Below, piece after piece: positions 8,057 through 16,886 of a DNA stretch of 64,000 nucleotides. Position 1 is the first letter of the stretch. Every line of letters begins with the position of its first letter. Source of the DNA: Megasphaera cerevisiae DSM 20462. GTDB lineage: Bacteria > Bacillota > Negativicutes > Veillonellales > Megasphaeraceae. Made by a program: the position numbers and the translations under genes. A model generated the notes under the pieces. The model saw only the letters and a list, made by a program, of their open reading frames with translations. It was not told where the DNA came from and made no database searches. The DNA lies in contig NZ_LEKT01000002.1 in NCBI RefSeq assembly GCF_001045675.1, positions 62,001 through 126,000 on the forward strand, in the 5' to 3' direction.

Positions 8057-9442
8057 TTACTCTTTACTATCTGCACGCGGTACCTGCGCCACAGCCTTCA
8101 TAACACGGAGCGCACGCACATATTCATCTATACCGGCTGCAGCCTTTCGTCCTTCACGCATAGCCAGTACAACCGTCTGCGGCTTATGCACGATATCGCC
8201 GGCAGCAAATACACCGGCACGGCTGGTCATTCCATACGGAAGATCCTGCACGCTGATATAGCCATCACCATCAGCCGTAACTCCCAGGGTCCCGATCATA
8301 TCCAATTCCGGCTTATTGCCGATAGCGGCAATGATCTTATTGGCCGGAACGACACCAAATTCACCAGTCGGAACCATCGAAGCATCGTCCAGTATTTTTT
8401 GCTTTTCATACTGCAATCCCTCTACATGCTCCGTTCCTACAACAGCTCGCGGCGCCGAATAGAATTGAAACCGGACACCGTCGGCCTTTGCTTCTTCATA
8501 TTCCGACGGAAGGCATTTCATATTTTTTTCGGCACGGCGGTATACAATGGTTACTTCAGCTTTGAGGCGCAGAGCCGTACGGGCCGCATCAATCGCCACG
8601 TTGCCCGCTCCAACCACGATTACCTTATCCCCTGCCTGTATAGGCAGATCCGCCAGCGACAATTCACCAAGCTGTACCTGTTCTACCTGCGAAAGAAATA
8701 CTTCCGCGCCGATAACACCTTCCACCGCATCATTGTCAACTCCAAGTCCCCATACATCGGCAGTGCCAACACCAATAAAGACAGCCTCAAAACCATCTTT
8801 CTGCAGTTGTTCCACGGAAATATCCGTGCCTACTTTCACATTATAGTTTACGGAAACGCCCATTTTCTGCAGGTACTCCATTTCCCGATATACATATTCC
8901 TTATGCAGACGGAAAGTAGGAATGCCATAGGTCAGCATTCCACCTGGGTGGGAATTTCCTTCAAAAATCGTGACATCGTAATCTCGCTGTGCCAATTCCC
9001 GCGCTGCTGCCAGCCCGGCCGGCCCGCTGCCGATAACGGCGACCCTGCCACTCGTCTTTTTACTGGGTACTGCAGGAATAAAACCACAGTCCATTGCCGC
9101 ATCGGCAATAAACCGTTCAAGTTTTCCGATTTCCACATGCTTTCCCTTTTTATTAAGAATGCAAGCGCCCTCACATTGATTTTCCCGTGGGCACACCCGC
9201 CCGCAGATAGCCGGCAGGTCACTGCGGTGATATATATATTCAGCAGCTGCGCGGATATCTCCCTGAACGAGTTCATGAATAAATTGGGGAATTTCGTTTT
9301 CGATAGGGCAGCCCTTGCGGCACTGAGGAACTTTGCAGTTCAGGCAGCGCCTGGCTTCAGCTACAGCCTCCGCCATCGTGTAGTCAGCGTCATGAATGGG
9401 TTCTTCATGAAAGGACGCTAACGGATTGTTTTTTTCAGACAT
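8057..9442 (-). CDS. NADPH-dependent glutamate synthase small subunit-like flavoprotein
   Basis: Protein of 461 residues of the GltD/NfnB family. The N-terminal Fe-S domain has CLNCKVPQCRKGC and CGRVCPRENQCEGAC (about residues 35-115). The FAD-binding motif is VIGSGPAGLAAA and the NAD(P)-binding motif is VVGAGNVAIDAARTA. The ATG at 9442 is preferred; a GTG 12 bases earlier overlaps the AAAGGTG site. No glutamate synthase large subunit or NfnA-like subunit is adjacent. It could therefore be a stand-alone NADPH:acceptor oxidoreductase of the type annotated as gltA, rather than true GltD. Confidence 0.88.
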   Translation of the reverse strand: MSEKNNPLASFHEEPIHDADYTMAEAVAEARRCLNCKVPQCRKGCPIENEIPQFIHELVQGDIRAAAEYIYHRSDLPAICGRVCPRENQCEGACILNKKGKHVEIGKLERFIADAAMDCGFIPAVPSKKTSGRVAVIGSGPAGLAAARELAQRDYDVTIFEGNSHPGGMLTYGIPTFRLHKEYVYREMEYLQKMGVSVNYNVKVGTDISVEQLQKDGFEAVFIGVGTADVWGLGVDNDAVEGVIGAEVFLSQVEQVQLGELSLADLPIQAGDKVIVVGAGNVAIDAARTALRLKAEVTIVYRRAEKNMKCLPSEYEEAKADGVRFQFYSAPRAVVGTEHVEGLQYEKQKILDDASMVPTGEFGVVPANKIIAAIGNKPELDMIGTLGVTADGDGYISVQDLPYGMTSRAGVFAAGDIVHKPQTVVLAMREGRKAAAGIDEYVRALRVMKAVAQVPRADSKE

Positions 9443-9478
9443 ACGGCACTTCACCTTTCTTTATTTTACATAAAAAAA

Positions 9479-9555
9479 TGGTGCGCCCAAGATGACTCGA
9501 ACATCCGACACGCAGTTTAGGAAACTGCTGCTCTATCCAGCTGAGCTATGGGCGC
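9479..9555 (-). tRNA. tRNA-Arg (anticodon CCU)
   Basis: Complete cloverleaf on the minus strand: 7-bp acceptor stem (GCGCCCA with TGGGCGC), D arm GCTC...GAGC, anticodon stem GCAGT/ACTGC around loop TTCCTAA (anticodon CCU, reading AGG) and T arm with GTTCGAGTC. The 3' CCA is encoded (9479-9481). Confidence 0.95.
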
Positions 9556-9850
9556 ACAGTAATGCTGCACGCTATTAATAATACCATGAATTGTAAAAAA
9601 AATAAAGATACAATTCGGTGCTGAATCGCACTGCACATCCATCTGCCGCGCAGCGAAAAAAAGAGGAGCCCGTCCCATGTGACAGCAGACGCACGCAGCG
9701 CTGCCTTCACACCAACAAAGGCTCCCCCTCATATGCAGGCCTTGAAATAAATTTTGTCCGCCTGTTATGATATCATCTTTCCTTCAGGGACATACCACTT
9801 CATGCATAACAAAGCAGGCTTCGTCATGCGTAATATACCCGGCCATCTTT

Positions 9851-10303
9851 TTACATGTCAAACAGCTTGCAGCCGCCAAATTCAGGAGAGCAGCTGGCCC
9901 CTTCAAGAATGACGTCTTTACCGACAGCGAAGCTCTGGGACCATAAACCGTGAAGATTGCAGTACGCATATACCGTACCGGATTCACCAGCTTCAAAGTG
10001 TGCTTCCGGCTTGTTACCCGGTTTCAAATATTTAATTTCAATTTTGTCATCTGTTGCCAGTGCAATCCATTCTATATAATGTTTTTCCTCCATCGGATGT
10101 GCAACAGCACCGACGACTACATCCAGATTGTCGTCGATTTTCTGAAGACAGGGAACGTGTTTTTCGCCGGCCGCATCAGTGGAATTTGCTTTCAATTTCG
10201 TCATCGGTTGTCCGCAACAAACCAAATTAGTGCCGCCGCCATTTTTAACAACTGCAATAATATTACCACATAATTCACAACGATAAAAATCTACTTCTCT
10301 CAT
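9851..10303 (-). CDS. dfx: desulfoferrodoxin (superoxide reductase) with C-terminal extension
   Basis: Two-iron superoxide reductase of 150 residues reducing superoxide to peroxide in anaerobes. The N-terminal desulforedoxin centre has Cys9, Cys12, Cys29 and Cys30 (CELC and VCCG). The catalytic neelaredoxin domain has the His ligands in EKHVP, AHPM and EKHYIEW plus the CNLHGLW motif (Cys115, His118). Known homologues usually end right after this motif; here a further 29 residues carry two more cysteines (Cys138, Cys145). ATG 10303 follows AAGGGAGG. The gene is monocistronic, with an inverted repeat upstream at 10361-10387. Confidence 0.93.
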   Translation of the reverse strand: MREVDFYRCELCGNIIAVVKNGGGTNLVCCGQPMTKLKANSTDAAGEKHVPCLQKIDDNLDVVVGAVAHPMEEKHYIEWIALATDDKIEIKYLKPGNKPEAHFEAGESGTVYAYCNLHGLWSQSFAVGKDVILEGASCSPEFGGCKLFDM

Positions 10304-10660
10304 AATACAAGGCCTCCCTTATGCAAACAAATCATAATGTTATATAATCTATTACTCAAACAAGTAAGTAATAGCAATTATTACTTGTGAAAAGTATACG
10401 TTATCGTGATGCATAAGTCAATACTTGAGGCCGAACTTAAGGCTGACTTTACGTGACCTTTACCGCCATTTCCGGGCTCACACGTATTGTCCTTTTTCTT
10501 TTTGATACCGTTATTATTCTGGCAGCAATGGCCTATTATGGCAGCAAATCCGCAGCCATTTTTTTCTGCCGCCTTTTCCCTCTTTCTCCTCTGATAAATC
10601 TGATTTATAATAAGGTGTATGTTATGCTTTTCATTTTGTATATAAAAAGGACAATTCGTT
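10304..10660. other. intergenic region between dfx and murQ
   Basis: About 357 bases separating divergent dfx and murQ. Apart from the palindrome at 10361-10387 and AT-rich sequence just before murQ that could hold its promoter, I see no gene. A 71-codon frame at 10453-10668 has no ribosome site, runs into murQ and has no recognisable family. Confidence 0.6.
10361..10387. promoter_or_regulatory. inverted repeat upstream of desulfoferrodoxin
   Basis: CAAGTAA and TTACTTG at the ends of a 27-base imperfect palindrome (an extra G in the left half). It lies 60-85 bases upstream of the dfx start, where an oxidative-stress repressor could bind. The regulator is unknown and the site does not clearly match a PerR or Fur box. 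Confidence 0.4.
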
Positions 10661-11566
10661 ATGATTAAATTAGATGCACTTGCTACCGAACAGAGTAATC
10701 CCGACAGCTGCCGCATAGATGCCGTTTCCACCATCGAGATGCTCCGCATGATCAACAGAGAAGATGCCCATGCAGCAGAGGCTGTAGGCCATATCCTTCC
10801 AAACATCGCCAAGGCAGTCGAGCTGACGGCCAGCCGTTTGCGACAGGGCGGCCGCCTGCTGTATATCGGCGCCGGCACCTCAGGCCGTCTGGGAATTCTG
10901 GACGCAGTCGAATGCCCGCCTACGTACAGTACGGACCCGTCCCTCGTGCAGGGCATTATCGCAGGCGGAAACGAATCGATGTTCCGGTCCCGGGAGGGAG
11001 CCGAAGATTCAGAGGAACTAGGAAAAACCGACCTGCAGGCCCATCATTTGACAGCGGCTGATGTCGTCGCCGGCATCAGCGCCTCCGGGCGTACTCCTTA
11101 CGTGGTCGGGGCTCTCACCTATGCCGTTTCCTGCGGTGCCGCCGTCATTTCCATATGCTGTACTCCCCATTCCCGCATTGCTGCCTGCTCACAAATTGAT
11201 CTCTGCGCTCTTACCGGTCCCGAGGTTATCACCGGTTCTACCCGCATGAAAGCGGGAACAGCGCAAAAACTGATTCTCAATATGCTATCCACCGGCACGA
11301 TGGTCCGTCTTGGCAAAGTCTACGGTAATCTTATGGTCGATGTGAAGGCTTCCAATCAAAAGCTGGAGGAACGAGCCCGCCATATTGTGATGACTGCCAC
11401 AGGCTGCCGGCGAGACGAGGCTGCGGCAGCTTTAGAGCAATGCGAAGGAAGGGCTAAAACAGCGATATTGATGATCCTGCTCCACCTTTCAGCAGACGAC
11501 GCGGAAGAAACCCTGCGGCAGTCCCATGGCTATATCAGGCAAGCCTTGCAGGAGGAACGGACATGA
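10661..11566 (+). CDS. murQ: N-acetylmuramic acid 6-phosphate etherase
   Basis: SIS-domain lyase of 301 residues that removes the D-lactyl ether from MurNAc-6-P to give GlcNAc-6-P. Seen: YIGAGTSGRLGILDAVECPPT with the catalytic Glu84, the REGAEDS loop with the second acidic residue near 115, SASGRTPYV and TGSTRMKAGTAQKLILN, all characteristic of MurQ. ATG 10661 follows AAAAGGAC. Overlaps murP by 4 bases and is first in murQ-murP-mupG, a cytosolic step of cell-wall recycling. Confidence 0.95.
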   Translation: MIKLDALATEQSNPDSCRIDAVSTIEMLRMINREDAHAAEAVGHILPNIAKAVELTASRLRQGGRLLYIGAGTSGRLGILDAVECPPTYSTDPSLVQGIIAGGNESMFRSREGAEDSEELGKTDLQAHHLTAADVVAGISASGRTPYVVGALTYAVSCGAAVISICCTPHSRIAACSQIDLCALTGPEVITGSTRMKAGTAQKLILNMLSTGTMVRLGKVYGNLMVDVKASNQKLEERARHIVMTATGCRRDEAAAALEQCEGRAKTAILMILLHLSADDAEETLRQSHGYIRQALQEERT

Positions 11567-12966
11567 ATAAAACCGACTACGACCTGGCTCGGTCCATCTA
11601 CGAAATCGTCGGCCCTGGCAGCAATATCAAGCAGGTGTATCATTGTATGACCCGTCTGCGCCTGCACGTCAGGCAGGACTCCTTTACAGCCGATGAACTC
11701 CGGCAGCTTCCCGGCGTTCTTGGCGTCAATAAAGCAGGAGATGAATGGCAAATCATTCTCGGTCCCGGCAAGGCCACAAAGGTCACGCTGGCTTTCAAGA
11801 CCCTACGGGATATCCCGGCACAGCCTTGTGAAGTACCGGCAAAAGCAGATATATCAGCGCTTTGCCAGCAAGCCTCCACCGGCAATGGCAAGGCTCTGCA
11901 CGAAGCTATCCGTAAAAAAAATGCCACGCCGGTCAAGCTGGCATTAAAAAAGATTTCTCACATTTTTGTTCCTATCATTCCGGCTTTCATCGCCTGCGGC
12001 TTAATCACAGGACTTTTTAACCTTGGCATCAAACTATATCCGGAAGGAGCCGCGCTGCCGTGGATACAGCTTCTGGGCATTGCCGGAAATGCCGCCTTCT
12101 GGGGCCTGAATATTTTTGTAGGCATTAATGGCGCCAGAGAATTCGGCGGATCTCCTATGCTGGGCGGCGTTATGGCCGTCATTATCAGCCATCCCGGCTT
12201 GTCGCAAATTGATTTATTCGGAGTACCTCTGGTGCCAGGCCGCGGCGGAATCATTGCGGTCCTCCTTGTCGTTTTATTCGCGTCGCAGCTCGAAAAACGT
12301 CTGCATAACATCATTCCGGAGATGCTGGATTTATTCCTGACACCTTTTCTGACTGTCGTCGTAACGACAGTCGCTGCCCTTTTCATCTGCCAGCCGGCCG
12401 GCGGGTATATTTCAGAGGCCATCGGCTTTGCCGCTACTCAATCAATAGGAGCCGGCGGTGCCGTTACGGGGTTCATTTTGGGAGGAACCTTTCTGCCTAT
12501 GGTCATGCTGGGCATCCATCAGGGCCTTACTCCGATTCATGCCGAGCTGCTGTCCCGCTACGGCGTTACCATTCTTCTGCCGGTTCTTGCCATGGCCGGC
12601 GGCGGTCAGGTCGGATCTTCTTTGGCAGTATATTGCAAAACCAAAAACGCCGCTCTCCGCAAGACCATTGCATCAGCCCTTCCCGTCGGCATCATAGGGA
12701 TCGGGGAACCGTTGATTTACGGTGTAACCTTGCCCTTGGGACGGCCTTTTATCGGTGCTTGTATCGGCGGAGCATGCGGCGGCGCTGTCCAGGCCTCCTA
12801 TATGGTAGGTTCGGCTGCGCTAGGAATTTCCGGGCTGCCCCTGGCCGCCAGTACCGACAATATCCCCATATATCTGCTCGGTCTGGCCGTGTCCTATGCC
12901 GCCGGCTTTGCCGCAACGTGGATCATTGGTTTTGACGATCCGGAAGAAACTACACAGGAGGTTTGA
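11563..12966 (+). CDS. murP: PTS N-acetylmuramic acid transporter EIIBC
   Basis: Protein of 467 residues: EIIB domain about 1-95 with the phosphorylated Cys28 in HCMTRLRLHV, then EIIC about 110-460 with some ten membrane helices (VPIIPAFIACGLITG; GIIGIGEPLIYGVTLPL). It takes up and phosphorylates MurNAc or MurNAc-containing disaccharide. No EIIA domain is present, so EIIA must come in trans, most likely from crr at 895-1404. ATG at 11563 overlaps the murQ stop. The substrate is inferred from the murQ and mupG neighbours. Confidence 0.93.
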   Translation: MNKTDYDLARSIYEIVGPGSNIKQVYHCMTRLRLHVRQDSFTADELRQLPGVLGVNKAGDEWQIILGPGKATKVTLAFKTLRDIPAQPCEVPAKADISALCQQASTGNGKALHEAIRKKNATPVKLALKKISHIFVPIIPAFIACGLITGLFNLGIKLYPEGAALPWIQLLGIAGNAAFWGLNIFVGINGAREFGGSPMLGGVMAVIISHPGLSQIDLFGVPLVPGRGGIIAVLLVVLFASQLEKRLHNIIPEMLDLFLTPFLTVVVTTVAALFICQPAGGYISEAIGFAATQSIGAGGAVTGFILGGTFLPMVMLGIHQGLTPIHAELLSRYGVTILLPVLAMAGGGQVGSSLAVYCKTKNAALRKTIASALPVGIIGIGEPLIYGVTLPLGRPFIGACIGGACGGAVQASYMVGSAALGISGLPLAASTDNIPIYLLGLAVSYAAGFAATWIIGFDDPEETTQEV

Positions 12967-12967
12967 T

Positions 12968-14050
12968 ATGAAAACAGGAATTTCACTATATCCCGGTCTG
13001 GATGGCTCCGAAAAAAAAATGCCGGAATATATTCAAAAAGCAGCAGAATTAGGCATTAAACGTGTATTTACCTCACTTCATATCCCGGAGTCAGACGCGG
13101 CGGCCTTACGGCCGGAATTATCCTGCCTGCTACAGACAGCCCGTTATTACCAGATGGACGTCATTGCCGATATATCACCACAGGCCTGTGCTGTTCTCGG
13201 CATACGCAGCCTGTCACCGCTGGCGATTCAAGAGCTGGGGATCACAACGGTACGCCTGGACTTTGGTTTTACAATAGACAAAGCAGCTTTATTCAGCCGG
13301 TTTATGTCCATACAGCTCAACGCCTCCACCATACGGCCGGATACCCTTTATGCTTTGAAAAAGGCCGGTGCTGATCTAGCACACATAGACGCGCTTCATA
13401 ATTTCTATCCCCGCCCCTATACAGGCCTCAGCGAAAGCTATGCGGCGGCACAAACACGCTGGCTGCAGAGCAAGGGCATTACAGTCGGAGCCTTTATCGC
13501 CAGCCAGCATGGCCGCCGCGGTCCGCTGCAGGAAGGCCTGCCCACCCTGGAACAGCACCGCAATTACAGCGTCAGCCTGGCAGCACGCCATCTGGCTGCT
13601 TTGGGCATGAATTCTGTATTTATCGGTGACCCAGTTCCTTCTGACAACGAACTGTGCGATTTAGCCGATACAGGACGGGAAGAAAAAGATACGGTTGTTC
13701 TCAAAGGACGGCTGCTGAACCGCGAACCATATATCCGCGATCTCCTGTCTCATACCTTTACGGCCCGTTGGGACCCGGCTGCCGACGTCATCCGGGCGCA
13801 GGAGGGGCGGACCTATATCTCCGATCATATTGTTCACGCCGATACAGACCGCTGCCGGATACGGCAGCGCGGAGATATTACCGTGGACACCGCCGCCTTT
13901 CTCCGCTATATGGGTGAAGTCCAGATTGTGCTGCGAGATCTTCCTGCCGAAAGGCGTACCTGCATTGCCGCTCAGATCCTGCCGGAGGAAGAATTTCTCC
14001 TGCCATATATTACGCCGGGACGAAAATTTCGCTTTGAATGGATACGCTGA
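12968..14050 (+). CDS. mupG: MupG-family 6-phospho-N-acetylmuramidase (DUF871)
   Basis: TIM-barrel protein of 360 residues matching the DUF871/MupG family (GISLYPGLDGSEKKMPEYI at the N-terminus, LHNFYPRPYTGL in the middle). MupG hydrolyses MurNAc-6-P-GlcNAc to MurNAc-6-P and GlcNAc inside the cell. ATG 12968 follows AGGAGGTTTGAT and lies one base after the murP stop codon; a 24-codon upstream extension in frame belongs to murP. With murP and murQ it forms a complete route from imported peptidoglycan disaccharide to GlcNAc-6-P. It ends only 6 bases from the convergent DMT gene, without a visible terminator. Confidence 0.9.
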   Translation: MKTGISLYPGLDGSEKKMPEYIQKAAELGIKRVFTSLHIPESDAAALRPELSCLLQTARYYQMDVIADISPQACAVLGIRSLSPLAIQELGITTVRLDFGFTIDKAALFSRFMSIQLNASTIRPDTLYALKKAGADLAHIDALHNFYPRPYTGLSESYAAAQTRWLQSKGITVGAFIASQHGRRGPLQEGLPTLEQHRNYSVSLAARHLAALGMNSVFIGDPVPSDNELCDLADTGREEKDTVVLKGRLLNREPYIRDLLSHTFTARWDPAADVIRAQEGRTYISDHIVHADTDRCRIRQRGDITVDTAAFLRYMGEVQIVLRDLPAERRTCIAAQILPEEEFLLPYITPGRKFRFEWIR

Positions 14051-14056
14051 CCCGCT

Positions 14057-14929
14057 TTATCCCCGCCGGTTCAATACGATAACAGCCAGCAAAATACATA
14101 TAATACCGCTGAGGTTGGTCCAGGTCAGTGGTTCATGAAAAACTGCTACGCCCATGACCGTGGATGCCAACGGCTCCACAGAAGCAAAAATAGAAGCTTT
14201 TCCTGCTTCCATTCTATTCAGCCCGATCGTATACAGGCCGTAGGGAAGAACCGTAATAACTGTCCCCAGCATAAAAAACCAAAAAAATGCCGATGGGATG
14301 GATATCGCCATGATGGCAAACTCTAACGGCCGGCTGAAACCAATCAGGCCCAGAAAGCCGATGATAAAGGTCCATGCCGTTACCGTGACCGGCGAATATT
14401 TTGTCAAGGCATACCGTCCGAAAACAGAATACATAGCATAGCCCAGACCTGCTCCCAATCCGGCCAAGACACCGGGCATATTGACCTTTTCCAATCCCAG
14501 GCCGCTGACAAGGACGCAGCCGGCAAACGCAAAAATAAGGCAGACGGCCTTTACCGGCGTAAAGGCCTCTTTAAACAGAATAACTGACAGCACCATGACG
14601 ATACTCGGTGCCGTATACAGCAGAATAGCGGCCATAGACAATGTCGTAAGCTGTATCGCCGTGAAATAACACACATTGAAAAAGGCAATGCTGAACAAGC
14701 CCAAACCCAAAAACATCCAAAGATCACGGACATGGATGCGGAAATTACGCGGCTGCGTTACCGCAATAAAGAGAATCATAACAACAGCACTGATAAAACA
14801 GCGTCCACAAGTGATCTGGACAGACGAAAAGCCCAAGGCAGATAAATGTCTCGTAAAAAGACCAATAATTCCCCAGCAAATTCCTGCACTCATCACAAAA
14901 AATGGCGCAAGCCGGCTATTTTCCTTCAT
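14057..14929 (-). CDS. EamA/DMT superfamily transporter
   Basis: Ten-helix membrane protein of 290 residues made of two EamA repeats (first about 10-140, second about 150-288). Internal duplication is visible: SAGICWGIIGLFTRHL at the start of repeat 1 and GLGYAMYSVFGRYAL at the start of repeat 2. Members export or import metabolites; no substrate can be assigned. ATG 14929 has a GGGGG-rich site upstream. Monocistronic and convergent with mupG. Confidence 0.88.
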   Translation of the reverse strand: MKENSRLAPFFVMSAGICWGIIGLFTRHLSALGFSSVQITCGRCFISAVVMILFIAVTQPRNFRIHVRDLWMFLGLGLFSIAFFNVCYFTAIQLTTLSMAAILLYTAPSIVMVLSVILFKEAFTPVKAVCLIFAFAGCVLVSGLGLEKVNMPGVLAGLGAGLGYAMYSVFGRYALTKYSPVTVTAWTFIIGFLGLIGFSRPLEFAIMAISIPSAFFWFFMLGTVITVLPYGLYTIGLNRMEAGKASIFASVEPLASTVMGVAVFHEPLTWTNLSGIICILLAVIVLNRRG

Positions 14930-15080
14930 AACATAGATTCCCCCTTTTTATTGCTTCTCATCTAATCGTAAAGATATTTATCCATTTGTCAATATTCAGC
15001 AAGCATTTTTTTAATGTGATGCATATGCTGCCGCTGTAAATCGGGCCGGCAGCCAGTCATTTCATTGATTTTGAACACAC

Positions 15081-15134
15081 AAAAAAACGGCAGACGGAAA
15101 TAAAGAGCCGCTGTCTTTATCTATCCGTCTGCCG
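15081..15134 (-). terminator. terminator of the ACS-type MFS gene
   Basis: 11-bp perfect stem (15088-15098 with 15124-15134) followed on the minus strand by a T7 run. Confidence 0.8.
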
Positions 15135-15148
15135 CAACCAACACGATT

Positions 15149-16459
15149 TTACTGCTTATTGACCGATTCAATACGATGGATATCTCCCACAATAAAAATA
15201 AAGGAAAACACACCGACCGCAGCAATACAGCTGATGAAAACCATAGCGCCTACGAAGGAACCGGTCATCTGAACAATCATGCCTATAACGATTGGGGTAA
15301 TAATACCCGCCAAATTACCGATAAAATTGAATACACCGCCTGCGAGCCCGACAGAATCGGCCGGCGCAATATCGCCGACGGTACTCCACACAATAGCGGC
15401 CATTCCCTGCCCAAAAAAAGCCACAGCCATAATGGCAATAACGGCAGTTAAAGAATCCGCATAATTAGCAGCCATAATTGTCATTGAACAAAGAAGTCCG
15501 CAAATAACAGGTGTCTTGCGGGCTTGTGAAAGGCTTTTGCCGTGTCTAAGCATGGAATCCGACCAATAGCCTCCGAGAAGAACACCGCAAAGTGCGCCAA
15601 TGTAGGGAATAACAGCATAAAAACCAGCTTTAAGCATGGGCATTTGCTTGGCAACAACCAAATAGGTAGGAAACCAGGTTAAAAAGAAATACATCGTACT
15701 CGTATTGGCAAACTGTCCCAGATATACTCCCAGAAGCTGACGATGCTTGAATAATTCCAAAACCTGCGCCCGGGAAATATGTGCTGCTTTTCCTGCTTTT
15801 TCAGCCAAACCGCCGCCAGTCCGTATATAATTCAGTTCGGCTTCATTAGCTCCCCGGCATTCTTTGGGGTCTTTGTACAGAAAATACCAGAAACCGCTGG
15901 CGATGACCCCGATTATCCCGGTCACATAAAAGATTTCCCGCCACCCGAAATGCTCCAGCAGCCAAAATAATACGGGAGTCAAAAATGCCAGTCCTATAAA
16001 TTCGCCGGCCGTATAAATCGATGTCGCCGTCGCTCGTTCGCTATCAGGAAACCAGCTTGCCACTACGCGGCTATTTGTCGGAAATGCCGGTGCTTCTGCA
16101 GCCCCAATGGCCATGCGAATACCAAATAAAGAGGCAAAACTTTTACCAAACCCCATCAAGACAGTAAACCCAGACCATAAAAACAAGGAAATCGTATACG
16201 CGATGCGGGAACCGAAATGCTCCAAAAACCACCCGCCGGGAATCTGCATCAGACCGTAAGACCAAGCGAAAGCAGAAAAAAGCAGCCCCATGGATGCTGC
16301 GTTAAAACCGAGCTCAGCACTCATGCTGGGAGCCGCTACAGCCATATTCGTCCGATCGAGATAGTTAATCGCCGTCAAAACAAACAATAAAAATAGCATA
16401 AACCAGCGTTTATTGGTTTTCTTCTGCGCCGCGTGTTCTTTCATATTTTCCGGCCCCAT
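15149..16459 (-). CDS. MFS transporter, anion:cation symporter (ACS) family
   Basis: Twelve-helix transporter of about 436 residues. N-terminal NYLDRTNMAVAAPSM is the ACS-family hallmark (ExuT, GudP, DgoT type), with GSRIAYTISLFLWSG and a charged loop after helix 6. Such proteins import hexuronates, galactonate, glucarate or other carboxylates with H+ or Na+. Two ATGs are close (16465 and 16459); the second has the better spacing to AAGGAG. It is separated from the hexuronate island by 6 kb, so a role there is only a possibility. Confidence 0.88.
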   Translation of the reverse strand: MGPENMKEHAAQKKTNKRWFMLFLLFVLTAINYLDRTNMAVAAPSMSAELGFNAASMGLLFSAFAWSYGLMQIPGGWFLEHFGSRIAYTISLFLWSGFTVLMGFGKSFASLFGIRMAIGAAEAPAFPTNSRVVASWFPDSERATATSIYTAGEFIGLAFLTPVLFWLLEHFGWREIFYVTGIIGVIASGFWYFLYKDPKECRGANEAELNYIRTGGGLAEKAGKAAHISRAQVLELFKHRQLLGVYLGQFANTSTMYFFLTWFPTYLVVAKQMPMLKAGFYAVIPYIGALCGVLLGGYWSDSMLRHGKSLSQARKTPVICGLLCSMTIMAANYADSLTAVIAIMAVAFFGQGMAAIVWSTVGDIAPADSVGLAGGVFNFIGNLAGIITPIVIGMIVQMTGSFVGAMVFISCIAAVGVFSFIFIVGDIHRIESVNKQ

Positions 16460-16886
16460 TGCCATCTCTCCTTTTTTCCAGCCTCACGATTCATGATTTC
16501 GACCAAAGTTTGTTACATAATTCACATATAAATTTTCACATTTCTCTCTTCTTTTTATTGTATCTAAAGAAATGCCACATAACAATTACATTTTATCTTA
16601 TTTTTTAATAGTTTATATCTATCAGTTTATACACATAGATATATACCGATAGATACTCTTTATGAGTTATAGATAACTTACCGCTAATTTTAAAAGAGCA
16701 ATGCTAAATTACTGCTGATCACATTTATTTACGCTATATTTTCGGCGTATAATTAAAGAAACCAAAAAACACAATATATCTTTCATTATAAAGCATGATA
16801 TAATATACGTATTATATGTATGAATAACAGCGATTATACGTTCTGACATTTTGTCTGTCTCTTTACTTCTGAAGGGAGATCTGATT
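16460..16886. other. AT-rich intergenic region with TATAGATA-type repeats
   Basis: About 427 bases between the divergent MFS and M48 genes, much more AT-rich than its surroundings. It contains TATATCTA (16614-16621) and its complement TAGATATA (16636-16643), plus further ATAGATA copies to about 16676, which could be operator half-sites. No gene seen. Confidence 0.5.

Noticed and set aside
8186-9421. A 411-codon open frame on the plus strand
   Set aside because: It lies wholly antisense to the GltD-like gene, whose Fe-S, FAD and NAD motifs are clear; the antisense product has no recognisable domain.
9517-9732. A 71-codon minus-strand frame overlapping tRNA-Arg
   Set aside because: It reads into the tRNA gene and has no convincing start or similarity.
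10453-10668. A 71-codon hydrophobic frame before murQ
   Set aside because: No ribosome site, it runs into murQ, and no family is recognisable.
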